Origin: a virus
IMG/VR virus record: IMGVR_UViG_3300022932_000015
Coordinates: 30,210 to 94,209 of that record
DNA: 64,000 nt
Direction: 5' to 3' (one strand)
Shown here: piece by piece, positions 49,724 to 59,253 of the stretch
How the letters are laid out: every line of letters starts with the position of its first letter
How positions within the stretch are numbered: position 1 is the stretch's first letter
Translations under genes and position numbers: made by a program
The notes under the pieces: model-generated
The model's input: the letters and a program-made list of their open reading frames with translations, nothing else
Told to the model about the DNA's origin: nothing
Databases searched by the model: none

Positions 49724-50121
49724 TAAATAAAATTCCAACTCTGCAGACAATTGGTAGTCAATATTTAAGAAGATTGACACCTGAGTTTATAAACAAACTA
49801 TTAGAATATCAGAAACCAATAGACTTGGTTGATGATGTAGTAATAAATTGGGATGTAAGAAAAGGTTACAATTCTAAAGTAATACTAAAAGGTAATAGAA
49901 CTCTAAATGTACAATTTTTAACTCCTGGAGATTACGGTACTATTGAATTTGTACAAGATGCTGTTGGTTCTAGAGCTATCACATTACCTTCAATTTCTAA
50001 AGTTTCTAATTCAGGTGGAGGTGCATTTACATTAACAACAACTGCTAATGCAATAGATATTGCAACATTTTATTACAATGGAACTACTTTGTATTGGAAC
50101 TTATCAACAGATTTTACATAA
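49720..50121 (+). CDS. Fibre-associated beta-rich protein (133 aa)
   Basis: Helical first third, then beta strands (KVILKGNRTLNVQFLTPGDY, AFTLTTTANAIDIATFYYNG) of the type found in phage fibre attachment domains. It directly precedes the glycine-rich spike gene with a 3-base gap and may be its base or chaperone. Confidence 0.5.
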   Translation: MINKIPTLQTIGSQYLRRLTPEFINKLLEYQKPIDLVDDVVINWDVRKGYNSKVILKGNRTLNVQFLTPGDYGTIEFVQDAVGSRAITLPSISKVSNSGGGAFTLTTTANAIDIATFYYNGTTLYWNLSTDFT

Positions 50122-50124
50122 GAT

Positions 50125-52035
50125 ATGATACCTAATAATCAATGGTGGTTCAATAAAGGACCATCTGCAAATAATTATATTAAAGCAACTGGTGGTACTA
50201 TTAGTCGTAATGGTAATTGGTTAATTCATACATTTACTTCAAATGATAATTTTACAATAACTAAATATCCTGAAAATGCTCTTTTATGGGTACTATGTAT
50301 TGGTGGTGGTGGAGCAGGTGCTGGATGGTATTCAGGTGGTTCAGGTGGTGCTGGAGGATATAGAAATATTCCAGGTCATACACCAAGTCTAGGTATGGGT
50401 ACATATCCAATAGTTGTTGGTACTGGAGGAATTGGAGGGATAAATGAAAATTCTGCAGCAGCTGATGGAACAAAAGGTGGTAACTCATCTTTTGATACTA
50501 TATCATCTGCAGGAGGCGGGGCAGGTATTCACTATACTGGATCTAATACTACATTACAAAATGGTGGATCAGGTGGGAGTGCTTATGGTGATTTAGTAGC
50601 TGGTAATAATCCAGCAACACTCCCACCTCAAGGATATGGTGGGGGGGTAGGAGGTTTTCTTAGTGGAAATATCTATCAGGGTTCAGGTGGAGGTGCTTTA
50701 AGAGCAGGTGATACAGGTATTATTTCTGGTGCTTTAGGTGGGTTAGGTGCTACAAATTATATGACTGGTTCAGCAATAGTTTATTCTACTGGTGGAGCAG
50801 GTAATTCAGTAGGTCAAACTGATGGTTTATCTGGCGTTAATCCTGGTGATGGTGGAGGTGGTAGTGGTACAGCAACTGGTCTTGGTGGTAATGGTGCTAA
50901 TGGTATCATACGTATAGCTTACTATTCTCCAATTACATCTCCCACTACAATAGGTAGTTTATATTCTTTCACTTATGCAGCAGCACAGTACGATACCACA
51001 GGTACAGTAACGACTACTTATACTCCTGGAGTATCTGTTAGACTTCAAAATACTAATCTTAACAATAATAATAATTTTATTTATGTAAACAATTACTTTA
51101 GTGATTGTGGTAATAGCATATATTCTACGGATGTTCAATTTAATTCTTTAGGAGCAACAGATTACGGAGCAAGCTTAAGAATTCATTCATTAGTAGCAGG
51201 AAGTATTATATTAAGAGTAGGTGCTGCTACAGGAGTTAATTTAGGAGTAGTCGAAGTATATTATAACAACATCTTACTTCTTACATTAGGTACGTTATCA
51301 ACGATTAATATTGGTGATATTATTAATTATGAAATTAAAATAATTGATAATTCAGTATATTTTAAAGTAATTCGATTAACAGAAGTAATAACAGGTAGCT
51401 ACACATTTGATTACAATTATACAGGTACTCCTAAATATATTCCACCTTCTTATACTTTAGGATTTGGTTCTAGTGGAGGTGATTATCTATTTACCAACAG
51501 TTCTTTTTCCACACTAGATAAAAGAGAATGTGATTTAATGGTTACGTTAGATTCTCGTCCTTATGGTTTATTTGTCACTGGTACTGATCCATCTAATAGA
51601 CTTGCTGGATTATGGCAAACCGCTAATCCAGATAAAAGAGTTTATAATAGTACTGGCCCAGGAGAGACATTATTAAACTTTATTAACAGATTACCTGAGA
51701 TAATTAATTATGCGCCACGCCAATTAGATATCATAGGAATTTTTAATGATGTCGCAGGAGGGAGAACTCCTGCACAAATAGTAGGTAATTTTAATACCAT
51801 TTTATATGAGCTTGAAAATAGAGGTATTATTTGTTGGATTCAAATTAGCCCAATATCAGGAATAGATCAATCTGCAGCTAATGCAGCTGTGGCTGCTTCA
51901 AGACCTGATATAATTATTCCTGAACCAGCAACTTGGAATCCAGTAACAGATCTAAGTCCTGATGGAGGACATTGGACTCCATCTGGTAATAACAAAATAT
52001 ATATTAATCAAACAACCTACATAAAATTACCTTAA
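50125..52035 (+). CDS. Glycine-rich tail spike with SGNH-hydrolase-like C-terminus
   Basis: 636 residues in three parts. Residues about 40-270 are a Gly-rich repeat domain (GGGGAGAGWYSGGSGGAGG), as in T4-like gp38-type or Bacteroidota adhesins. The middle (280-465) is beta-rich. The end (470-636) resembles an SGNH esterase: DLMVTLDSRPYG (block I variant), GIFNDVAGG (Asn) and SPDGGHWTPSG (late Asp/His pair). It may deacetylate capsule or glycan at the host surface. The usual GDS is LDS, so activity is uncertain. Confidence 0.6.
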   Translation: MIPNNQWWFNKGPSANNYIKATGGTISRNGNWLIHTFTSNDNFTITKYPENALLWVLCIGGGGAGAGWYSGGSGGAGGYRNIPGHTPSLGMGTYPIVVGTGGIGGINENSAAADGTKGGNSSFDTISSAGGGAGIHYTGSNTTLQNGGSGGSAYGDLVAGNNPATLPPQGYGGGVGGFLSGNIYQGSGGGALRAGDTGIISGALGGLGATNYMTGSAIVYSTGGAGNSVGQTDGLSGVNPGDGGGGSGTATGLGGNGANGIIRIAYYSPITSPTTIGSLYSFTYAAAQYDTTGTVTTTYTPGVSVRLQNTNLNNNNNFIYVNNYFSDCGNSIYSTDVQFNSLGATDYGASLRIHSLVAGSIILRVGAATGVNLGVVEVYYNNILLLTLGTLSTINIGDIINYEIKIIDNSVYFKVIRLTEVITGSYTFDYNYTGTPKYIPPSYTLGFGSSGGDYLFTNSSFSTLDKRECDLMVTLDSRPYGLFVTGTDPSNRLAGLWQTANPDKRVYNSTGPGETLLNFINRLPEIINYAPRQLDIIGIFNDVAGGRTPAQIVGNFNTILYELENRGIICWIQISPISGIDQSAANAAVAASRPDIIIPEPATWNPVTDLSPDGGHWTPSGNNKIYINQTTYIKLP

Positions 52036-52051
52036 TTAATCATAAAAAATA

Positions 52052-52651
52052 ATGCTTGATAAAATTAAAAAGAATTTATATTTCATATTTATAACTATAG
52101 TATTAGTAATAATTTTCTTTTGGGGAAAATCTTGTGGATCTTCTTCTAAACAAGAAGACTATAAACCTACAATAAGAACTGTAATAAAACACAAAACAGA
52201 TACTATTAGAGATACTCTTAAAATTACAGAAATTAAATATAAAGGACCAAGAGAATATACAATTGTTGAATATATAAAAGACACTGCTTTTTATAATAAT
52301 CTTTCAAAAAGAATCTATTATGATACTTCTAGAACTAAAGAAGTAGTAATATATTCCACAGATACAGTTGCAGGAGTATTATTTGGTAAAAAATTATCAT
52401 ATAAATTATTAGTACCATTAAAAATAATTGATACTGTAACAGTTGAAACTACGAAAGATAGTCTTATATTTGTACCTAATAAATATGAAATACATGCAGG
52501 ATTGATAGCTAGTCCTAAAATGTTAGCTCCTACGCTTGAGTTTAGTATTAATAGAAGTGTTTATGGTGTTGGCTATGATCCATTTAATAAACAACCAGTA
52601 ATAAGTTACAAATATAGATTATTTAGTTGGACTCCTAAAAAAAGAAAATAA
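52052..52651 (+). CDS. Single-pass membrane protein (199 aa)
   Basis: N-terminal helix (about 9-26, LYFIFITIVLVIIFFWG) followed by a long basic periplasmic-type region containing repeats of Thr/Asp strands (KHKTDTIRDTLKITEIKYKG, IYSTDTVAG). This layout is frequent in Bacteroidota phages near lysis genes, possibly a spanin-like or anchoring protein. Last base shared with the next ATG. Confidence 0.5.
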   Translation: MLDKIKKNLYFIFITIVLVIIFFWGKSCGSSSKQEDYKPTIRTVIKHKTDTIRDTLKITEIKYKGPREYTIVEYIKDTAFYNNLSKRIYYDTSRTKEVVIYSTDTVAGVLFGKKLSYKLLVPLKIIDTVTVETTKDSLIFVPNKYEIHAGLIASPKMLAPTLEFSINRSVYGVGYDPFNKQPVISYKYRLFSWTPKKRK

Positions 52652-53331
52652 TGCCTACATTAAATCAATTAATATCTGATCAAAGAAATATTGCGGATTC
52701 TGGAGAGAATAATTATTCCTTTAGAATTCCTGATATTCAAATAGCTTATTGGAATCATCAAATAAGATCTAAACTTATTTCACAGGATATAAGTAAGAGA
52801 AAAGATATAACTGATTCTTGGGTGCAGGTAATAACTTGTGTAGCTATAGTTCAGGTAGATGCCTCTGAATGTTGTACTATAACAACAAATTGTTACAATC
52901 TCAGAACTGAGTTAAAAATACCTAAAACTATAGAAACTTATGGTGATAATCTTATATTGAGAGTAACAACCCCCAATGGAAATATTATTGCAAAAAGTAA
53001 CCCTTTTAAGGCTAACTATAATAAATACAATAAATACACCTCTGATAAACCTACTTGGTATATAAAGAATGGTTATATCTATATAACTTCATTTGACCTC
53101 TTAGAAACAATAAATATTTATGGAATATTTGATAATCCAGAAGAATTATCTATCTTTACACAATGTGGAAATTGTTTTAGTTGGGAAGATGAATATCCAG
53201 TTAGTATGAAGATGGCTAGTGATATAACAGATATAGTTGTGAAAACAAAAATATTACCATTCTTACAGTTTCCGCAAGACACTAGTAATGATTCACTATC
53301 ACAAAACCAAATAGGAGGAAAAATTCAATAG
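52651..53331 (+). CDS. Ring protein-type virion protein (226 aa)
   Basis: The N-terminus TLNQLISDQRNIADSGENNY, then DIQIAYWNHQIRSKLISQDI, matches the start of crAss-like ring protein 2 (gp40 of phage crAss001) as I remember it. The middle holds CCTITTNC and strands; the C-terminus CGNCFSWEDEYPVSMK. It would stack below the portal as an adaptor ring. Ends TAG next to the following ATG. Confidence 0.7.
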   Translation: MPTLNQLISDQRNIADSGENNYSFRIPDIQIAYWNHQIRSKLISQDISKRKDITDSWVQVITCVAIVQVDASECCTITTNCYNLRTELKIPKTIETYGDNLILRVTTPNGNIIAKSNPFKANYNKYNKYTSDKPTWYIKNGYIYITSFDLLETINIYGIFDNPEELSIFTQCGNCFSWEDEYPVSMKMASDITDIVVKTKILPFLQFPQDTSNDSLSQNQIGGKIQ

Positions 53332-53811
53332 ATGTTTGTAATAAAGAAAAGGAAAGAAGGAAAGTTTAAAACAGATAATAGTCTGAAAGAATTTTACGAA
53401 GAATATAGAAGAGGAAAGTTATCCTACAACTATAAAATCTACAGTGAAGTTATAAGAGAATTTAATCTTCTTATTATTGATAAATTAATTTCAGAAGCTA
53501 GAACATTGAAACTACCCTATAATCTAGGGTATTTAGGTGTAATAAAGTATGAGGTTAATTTTGATTTAGAGAATCAAAAGAACTGGCTAGTAAATTATGC
53601 TAAGTCTAAGGAACTAGGACATATAGTTTATCATGATGAACCATTCAGATATAGATGGTATTGGGATAAGCAAAATATGAAATTAAAAGGGAAAAGATAT
53701 TATAAGTTTATACCATCAAGATTCTCTCAAAGAGAGATTGCTGCAAATAAATTGAGAAACCCGAATATAGATTATTATACAAAATTAAGTATTAGAGAAG
53801 ATGATAAATAA
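53332..53811 (+). CDS. crAss-like IHF-fold-type structural-region protein (159 aa)
   Basis: Very basic. LPYNLGYLGVIKYEVNFD (62-79) and GHIVYHDEPFRYRWYWDK (about 95-112) form the core of a family annotated in crAss-like phages as IHF-like because of remote similarity to HU/IHF proteins. Position between two ring protein genes is conserved there. It may bind DNA near the portal or be a virion component. Confidence 0.6.
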   Translation: MFVIKKRKEGKFKTDNSLKEFYEEYRRGKLSYNYKIYSEVIREFNLLIIDKLISEARTLKLPYNLGYLGVIKYEVNFDLENQKNWLVNYAKSKELGHIVYHDEPFRYRWYWDKQNMKLKGKRYYKFIPSRFSQREIAANKLRNPNIDYYTKLSIREDDK

Positions 53812-54499
53812 ATTCAAATCTATAAAATCTATACTAGCTGGTCTTTATAGAGACTTAGGTGTAAATACAGAACTTAATGAATCAGATTTATATGAATGGT
53901 GTGCTGAAGCTCTAATGCTTATTGGTTCTTATCCACAATATACTGAAGAGACTGTTATGTTAGATGTAGATAATCATACTTGTGGATTACCTAATAACTT
54001 TCTTTATATCAAAGGAGCGACAGTTAATGGTAAGCCTCTAGCTTGGAATAATAAGTCAATAGCTAGTAATTACAATTGTCCTGAATGTAAAATTCCAACC
54101 TGTTGTACAGAGCACAATTTTTATATTAGAGATTGTAATATATATACATCATTGAATTGTGGTAAATTATGTTTTACTTACTTAGGTATTCCTGTAGATG
54201 AAGATGGTTATCCTCTGATGCCAGATGATGTATATTTTGATAAAGCTTTAAAATCTTATTGTACATATATGTTAGACAGAATACAATTTAGAAAAGGTAC
54301 TCTACCTCAGCAAGTTTTCACAATGTCTGAGAGAGATTGGTTGTGGTATGTCAATAGTGCTAGAGGTAGTGCTTATATGCCTGATACTGCAACAATGAAT
54401 AGATTAAAAAATATTTGGGTTAGACTTATTCCTCAGCAAAGAGCCTATGAAAATAATTTTAATAGCTTAGGTCAACCTGAACAAAGACGTATACACTAA
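53801..54499 (+). CDS. Ring protein 1-type virion protein (232 aa)
   Basis: Starts MINKFKSIKSILAGLYRDLG, with ESDLYEWCAEALMLIGSYPQ and CGLPNNFLYIKGATVNGKPL. The pattern resembles crAss001 gp43 (ring protein 1) in the tail barrel. Contains a Cys group (NCPECKIPTCC). Overlaps the previous gene by 11 bases and abuts the muzzle-type gene. Confidence 0.65.
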   Translation: MINKFKSIKSILAGLYRDLGVNTELNESDLYEWCAEALMLIGSYPQYTEETVMLDVDNHTCGLPNNFLYIKGATVNGKPLAWNNKSIASNYNCPECKIPTCCTEHNFYIRDCNIYTSLNCGKLCFTYLGIPVDEDGYPLMPDDVYFDKALKSYCTYMLDRIQFRKGTLPQQVFTMSERDWLWYVNSARGSAYMPDTATMNRLKNIWVRLIPQQRAYENNFNSLGQPEQRRIH

Positions 54500-57400
54500 T
54501 GGAAAGTATAACAAACTTTAATGATGGAATGAATTCTGATTTATCAAAATTGATTCCTAGAAAAAACTCTTATGTACAAGCTCTAAACTTTAGAGGGGTT
54601 ACAGAGTTAGGAGAATCTAATGGATCTTTGGTAAATATTAAAGGGAATGAATGTAAAATATCTTTTCCTATCACACAAGATATATTTAAATTACAAGTAA
54701 CAAATATGGGGGGTAATACCAATGACTCCCTAACTATTACTGTAAATGGTAGTTCTACTAGTTCAATAACTATAACTGCAGGTACTTCTGGAATACAGAT
54801 ATATAATTTACTAAAGGCTTTACCTAATTGTTATCAAACAACTAATGGAACTCCAACTACACCAACTTTTGCTGTTGGCTATGGAAAAGATTATGTAATA
54901 ATTTATCAACAGCCTGAATATAAGGATTGTGGTCCTGCAGTACAATCTGTTTTTCCAAACACAGTAGTTAATAGATCCACTTTAGGTGAGGGACAAACTA
55001 GAGGTTATACTCTAATGTTTATTGACACAGCCAAGAATCCACAACCTACTCAAAATAATGGGTCTTATGTGCTAACACATAATAACCTTTATATAATAGG
55101 TTCTACATTTATAGGTGAAGATATATATTTGTTAACTGCTGACGAAGAGGTAGGAATTATTCCAGCTAATGACTCCTTTACAGGAACCAGCCACATATGG
55201 AAATTGAGTATAGATGATATTACTAAACAACATACTTTAACATTATTATATACAAATTACTTAGATCTTACAAGATTCCATCCAGTAGCTCCTTCTGCAA
55301 TTACTGGTAGATATGAAAGTTCTGACATTAAAAGAATTTATTGGACTGATTTTTATTCTAAGATTAGAACGTTAAATGTAGCAGATCCTCAGCTAATGGC
55401 TTATGATCCAATACTCCTTAGTGTTACTCCTAGAGTGAATTTTACACAAGCAATATTACAAGGTATTGGAAGTGGAAGTTTAGATGCTGGATGCTATCAA
55501 CTTAGCTATAGGATGTCAAAAACATTAGGAGCAGTAACCAATATATCAGCAGAATCAGCTCCAGTGTATTTAACTGCTACTCCAGAATCAAATACTTTTG
55601 AAAACTATTATGGAGCTTCTGGTCCAACTGGTAAAAGTATTATCTGGCAGCTTGATAATCTAGACACAAACTATGATCAGATAGAATTTATAGTAACCTA
55701 TAGAAATTATGCATCTATAACACCAACAATAAAATCTTTAGGAACAGTTACATTGTTAAGTAGCATGACTGTAACTTATGCTGATGCAGCAAATGAAGAT
55801 TATGAACCAGTTAATTTAGAAGAATACTTGTTGCTAGCAAATGTATTTACTCATGCTAAAACTGTAGATACTAAAGATAATAGATTATTTTGGGGAAATA
55901 TTAAGGTAGTTCAGAAAGAGTTAGAATCATTTGATTCTAGAGCTTTCAGAGCTAACGATTTAGGACAAATCAAATTGACAAACAATGGTATATCTGGTAT
56001 CTTCACTCCAAGTACTGCTCAGGCAACTCTCTTTACTGAAGATACCATAAATGAATACTATACCTCTTCAGGAGACTATTCAGCTAATGCATGTTATCTC
56101 AAACCTTCAACAGCTACAACAACTAAAATATTAGGTGGAGAAGGAAAATATATATCTTATGAGTTTGGTACACAAAGTATTCAGACAGATGGTAATTTTA
56201 AAATAACATCTGGTTCAAATTATGATATTGCTAATTTACCACTAGCTACATTACTAAGGCCAAATAATCCAGCTATATCTGATATTGATTTAACTTATCA
56301 CTATCCTCAAAATGGTAAGTGGACATCATTAAAACAACCTGAGAGAACTTCTATATTAAGAGGTTTTCAACATGAAGAAATATATAGATTTGGAATTCAG
56401 TTTTTTGATTTAGAAGGTAATCCATATTTTACTAAGTGGATTGGTGATATAAAAATGCCTAGCTATGGTGATATTAATAATAATCCTGATGGTGATGCAT
56501 TAGGTAATGGCATTAATGACTTTAGATTATCTTACGGAGCAGCTAGTAATACAGCTCAATATGCACAGATATTGTATGTAAAATTCACAGTAGATGTTTC
56601 TAGTCTAGAAGGATTAATTGGAGGATATCAAATTGTAAGAGTTAAGAGAGAAGGTTCTAATAGAACTATTTGGGGGTGTGGAATGTTGAATCCCTTCTGG
56701 CCATTAGGTGGTAATGATTTGACAGCAACTTCTGCTGTATTACCTGCTAGTTGGGATGGAAAAAGAGGAGATTTTGTTACTCCTGGACCAGTTAACAATC
56801 CTAATACAAGATATTATTCTCCAGCGCCAACTCAAAGGTCTGTAGAAACATTAAATGTAGATAGCTCTTATGGAGATTTTGATAAATATAAAATGTTTGA
56901 TTGTTGGGATACTGATGCAGGTCTAAGACCAGGATTCTCAGCAGGAGATAAAATATTAATTAGAGGTAGATTAAAGTGTATTAATTACAATGCTGATGGA
57001 GCATATAGAGCTTTCTTTGGTACTAAGAATAATGATTCCTCTGGTAATCCAGTTCCTCCAGATAATCAAAGAATTAATTATCTAGGAACCACACCTCCAT
57101 TTACAACAGATTCTAATAATGATTCAGGAGCACAAGAACCATTTTTCATTATGAAAATGAATTATGAAGCTTCTTATGCTAACTATCAGGCTTTTTTAAC
57201 TTCTGGGTTTGCTCAAGATTTTACTTTGGCTAAGGGAGAATACTTATTAGGTAATACTGCTACAGTTTCTTCTGTTGGAGGAAAACTAATAAAAAACTAT
57301 GGAGAAGATGCTGATACTGGATCAATTGGAGTTACAGGTAATCCATCCTATGGTAAACAAACTTTATTTGTAGAATTTACAACACCATTACATGAGACTA

Positions 57401-59163
57401 CAGCACCATATAACTGTGTAGCAAATGATCCTGAATTTAAAAAATTATTGGCATTATATTACAAGCCTAATAATTCATTATATGGTGGAGCTACTTATGT
57501 AGCAAGAACTAATAATGAATATATAGCTTGTGGAGAATATATACCAGTTGTACAAAATAATATTCCTAGTCCTTATGCAGGATCTTATACCTTCAATAAT
57601 TTTGGTGGAGACACATTTACAGTCATCTATGATATGATGAAAACTGTGAAGAGTAATGGTGCTACTTATAGAGTTTATGAACATAATGGATCTGGTGTAT
57701 TTCAAGGCTTAGCTACTAGACAGGCTAAATTTAGTACTTCATTTTTCTTTCCTTGTACAACTGTCTATAATGCAGAATTAAGAACTGGAGCTCATCCAAA
57801 TAGAAGTTTGCAGAGTGATGGAGGTTATGGAGAAGATGAATATGAATACAATGATTATTGTAATGCAGAATCTGATGTTAAGAAGTTTTTTGCTAAACCA
57901 CTAAACTTTCAATTTACAGACGAATGGATAAATAGAATTTATTTCTCAGAAGTAAAGTTTAATAATGAAACTCAAGATAGTTGGTCAGTATATAATACTA
58001 ATAACTTTTATGATGTAGAAGGAAATTATGGAGGTATAAATTGTTTAATATCTCTTAATGGACAAATGCATTATATACAAGATAGAGGTATTGGTATGTT
58101 ACTAATAAATCCTGTAGCTATGGTAAATGCAGGTATTGGATCTGATGTAAAATTAGGTCAAGGTAAAACTATTGAAAGGCATTTATACAAAGGATTAGAT
58201 ATTGGTACTAAGCACCAATGGTCAGTCTATAGATCTCAAAGCCAAATACTGTTCTTAGATGTAAGACATAAAAAATTATATTCTTATAATGGAGAACAGG
58301 TAACTCCTATATCAGATTTAGGAGGTCAGAGAAATTTTATAGTTAAAAAACTACATGATAATATATTGGTAAATGACAATCCAATTATAGGCAAAGGTAT
58401 ATTAACAACATATGACTATTATCATAATGAATTCCTTATTACATTCTTGAATGAGAATACTGAACAGTTATCAAATAGTACAGATGAATTCTATACAATA
58501 GCTTTCTCAGAATTTCAAAACAAATTCTCAAGCTACTATTCTTTCAAACCAAATATATATATAAACAATAATAAATATTTATTGTCAAATGTAAATTCTA
58601 ATTCAGATATAAAGAGTAGCATATATTTCCATAATTATGGTAGGTATGGAGAATTCTATGGAGTTCTAAACAAGAGTACTTTAAAAACCCTAATTAATGA
58701 TAATCCAAAGTACACTAAGATATTTGATAATTTAATATGGTTATCAGAATCTATAAAAGATAATATTGAATGGTCTGATGATTTAAATATATATCCAGGA
58801 GCTATAACTAATCCTAGTTATCCTGATAATGTAAATAATCAGTCTGATACATTTAATAGAGTAAGAGTTTACAATGATTGGCAGAATACAGACTTTACAA
58901 CTTTAACTCTAGCACCACCTAATAATAACTTGACTAGGAAGGAGAGGAATTTTAATCTACAAATACCTAGAAATAAGTTTGACTATGATGTTAATAATCC
59001 TTCAACAAGTTCTTTGTTTGAGAATTCAAAACTTACTAGAATGACCTTTGGAGAGAGGATAAGAGATAAGTACATAATAGTTGACTTAGAGTATCCTAAT
59101 ACTGCTAATAACAGATTTATAATTAATAACCTTCAAAGTATCTATCGTATTTCTGATAGATAA
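54499..59163 (+). CDS. Large muzzle / tail-stabilisation-type protein (1554 aa)
   Basis: The N-terminus (TNFNDGMNSDLSKLIPRKNSYVQALNFRG, split here as DGMNSDLSKL and SYVQALNFRG) followed by GSLVNIKGNE is the hallmark I associate with crAss-like muzzle proteins (gp44 of crAss001). Size agrees (about 1500 residues). It would form the outer end of the tail barrel and contact the host. Internally it contains beta-rich repeats without catalytic motif. Followed by a promoter (59185). Confidence 0.82.
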   Translation: MESITNFNDGMNSDLSKLIPRKNSYVQALNFRGVTELGESNGSLVNIKGNECKISFPITQDIFKLQVTNMGGNTNDSLTITVNGSSTSSITITAGTSGIQIYNLLKALPNCYQTTNGTPTTPTFAVGYGKDYVIIYQQPEYKDCGPAVQSVFPNTVVNRSTLGEGQTRGYTLMFIDTAKNPQPTQNNGSYVLTHNNLYIIGSTFIGEDIYLLTADEEVGIIPANDSFTGTSHIWKLSIDDITKQHTLTLLYTNYLDLTRFHPVAPSAITGRYESSDIKRIYWTDFYSKIRTLNVADPQLMAYDPILLSVTPRVNFTQAILQGIGSGSLDAGCYQLSYRMSKTLGAVTNISAESAPVYLTATPESNTFENYYGASGPTGKSIIWQLDNLDTNYDQIEFIVTYRNYASITPTIKSLGTVTLLSSMTVTYADAANEDYEPVNLEEYLLLANVFTHAKTVDTKDNRLFWGNIKVVQKELESFDSRAFRANDLGQIKLTNNGISGIFTPSTAQATLFTEDTINEYYTSSGDYSANACYLKPSTATTTKILGGEGKYISYEFGTQSIQTDGNFKITSGSNYDIANLPLATLLRPNNPAISDIDLTYHYPQNGKWTSLKQPERTSILRGFQHEEIYRFGIQFFDLEGNPYFTKWIGDIKMPSYGDINNNPDGDALGNGINDFRLSYGAASNTAQYAQILYVKFTVDVSSLEGLIGGYQIVRVKREGSNRTIWGCGMLNPFWPLGGNDLTATSAVLPASWDGKRGDFVTPGPVNNPNTRYYSPAPTQRSVETLNVDSSYGDFDKYKMFDCWDTDAGLRPGFSAGDKILIRGRLKCINYNADGAYRAFFGTKNNDSSGNPVPPDNQRINYLGTTPPFTTDSNNDSGAQEPFFIMKMNYEASYANYQAFLTSGFAQDFTLAKGEYLLGNTATVSSVGGKLIKNYGEDADTGSIGVTGNPSYGKQTLFVEFTTPLHETTAPYNCVANDPEFKKLLALYYKPNNSLYGGATYVARTNNEYIACGEYIPVVQNNIPSPYAGSYTFNNFGGDTFTVIYDMMKTVKSNGATYRVYEHNGSGVFQGLATRQAKFSTSFFFPCTTVYNAELRTGAHPNRSLQSDGGYGEDEYEYNDYCNAESDVKKFFAKPLNFQFTDEWINRIYFSEVKFNNETQDSWSVYNTNNFYDVEGNYGGINCLISLNGQMHYIQDRGIGMLLINPVAMVNAGIGSDVKLGQGKTIERHLYKGLDIGTKHQWSVYRSQSQILFLDVRHKKLYSYNGEQVTPISDLGGQRNFIVKKLHDNILVNDNPIIGKGILTTYDYYHNEFLITFLNENTEQLSNSTDEFYTIAFSEFQNKFSSYYSFKPNIYINNNKYLLSNVNSNSDIKSSIYFHNYGRYGEFYGVLNKSTLKTLINDNPKYTKIFDNLIWLSESIKDNIEWSDDLNIYPGAITNPSYPDNVNNQSDTFNRVRVYNDWQNTDFTTLTLAPPNNNLTRKERNFNLQIPRNKFDYDVNNPSTSSLFENSKLTRMTFGERIRDKYIIVDLEYPNTANNRFIINNLQSIYRISDR

Positions 59164-59184
59164 TCAACCTGATTATACAATATA

Positions 59185-59216
59185 TTTGGATATTATAACA
59201 ATAATACTTATATTGT
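59185..59216 (+). promoter_or_regulatory. Bacteroidota-type promoter before cargo-type genes
   Basis: TTTG at 59185-59188, exactly 20 bases, TATATTGT at 59209-59216, with the spacer opening GATATTATAACA like the 30355 promoter (GTTATTATAACA). The next ATG is at 59254. Confidence 0.65.
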
Positions 59217-59253
59217 ATTATACTCATCCAATTATAATAAACTCAATTATATA

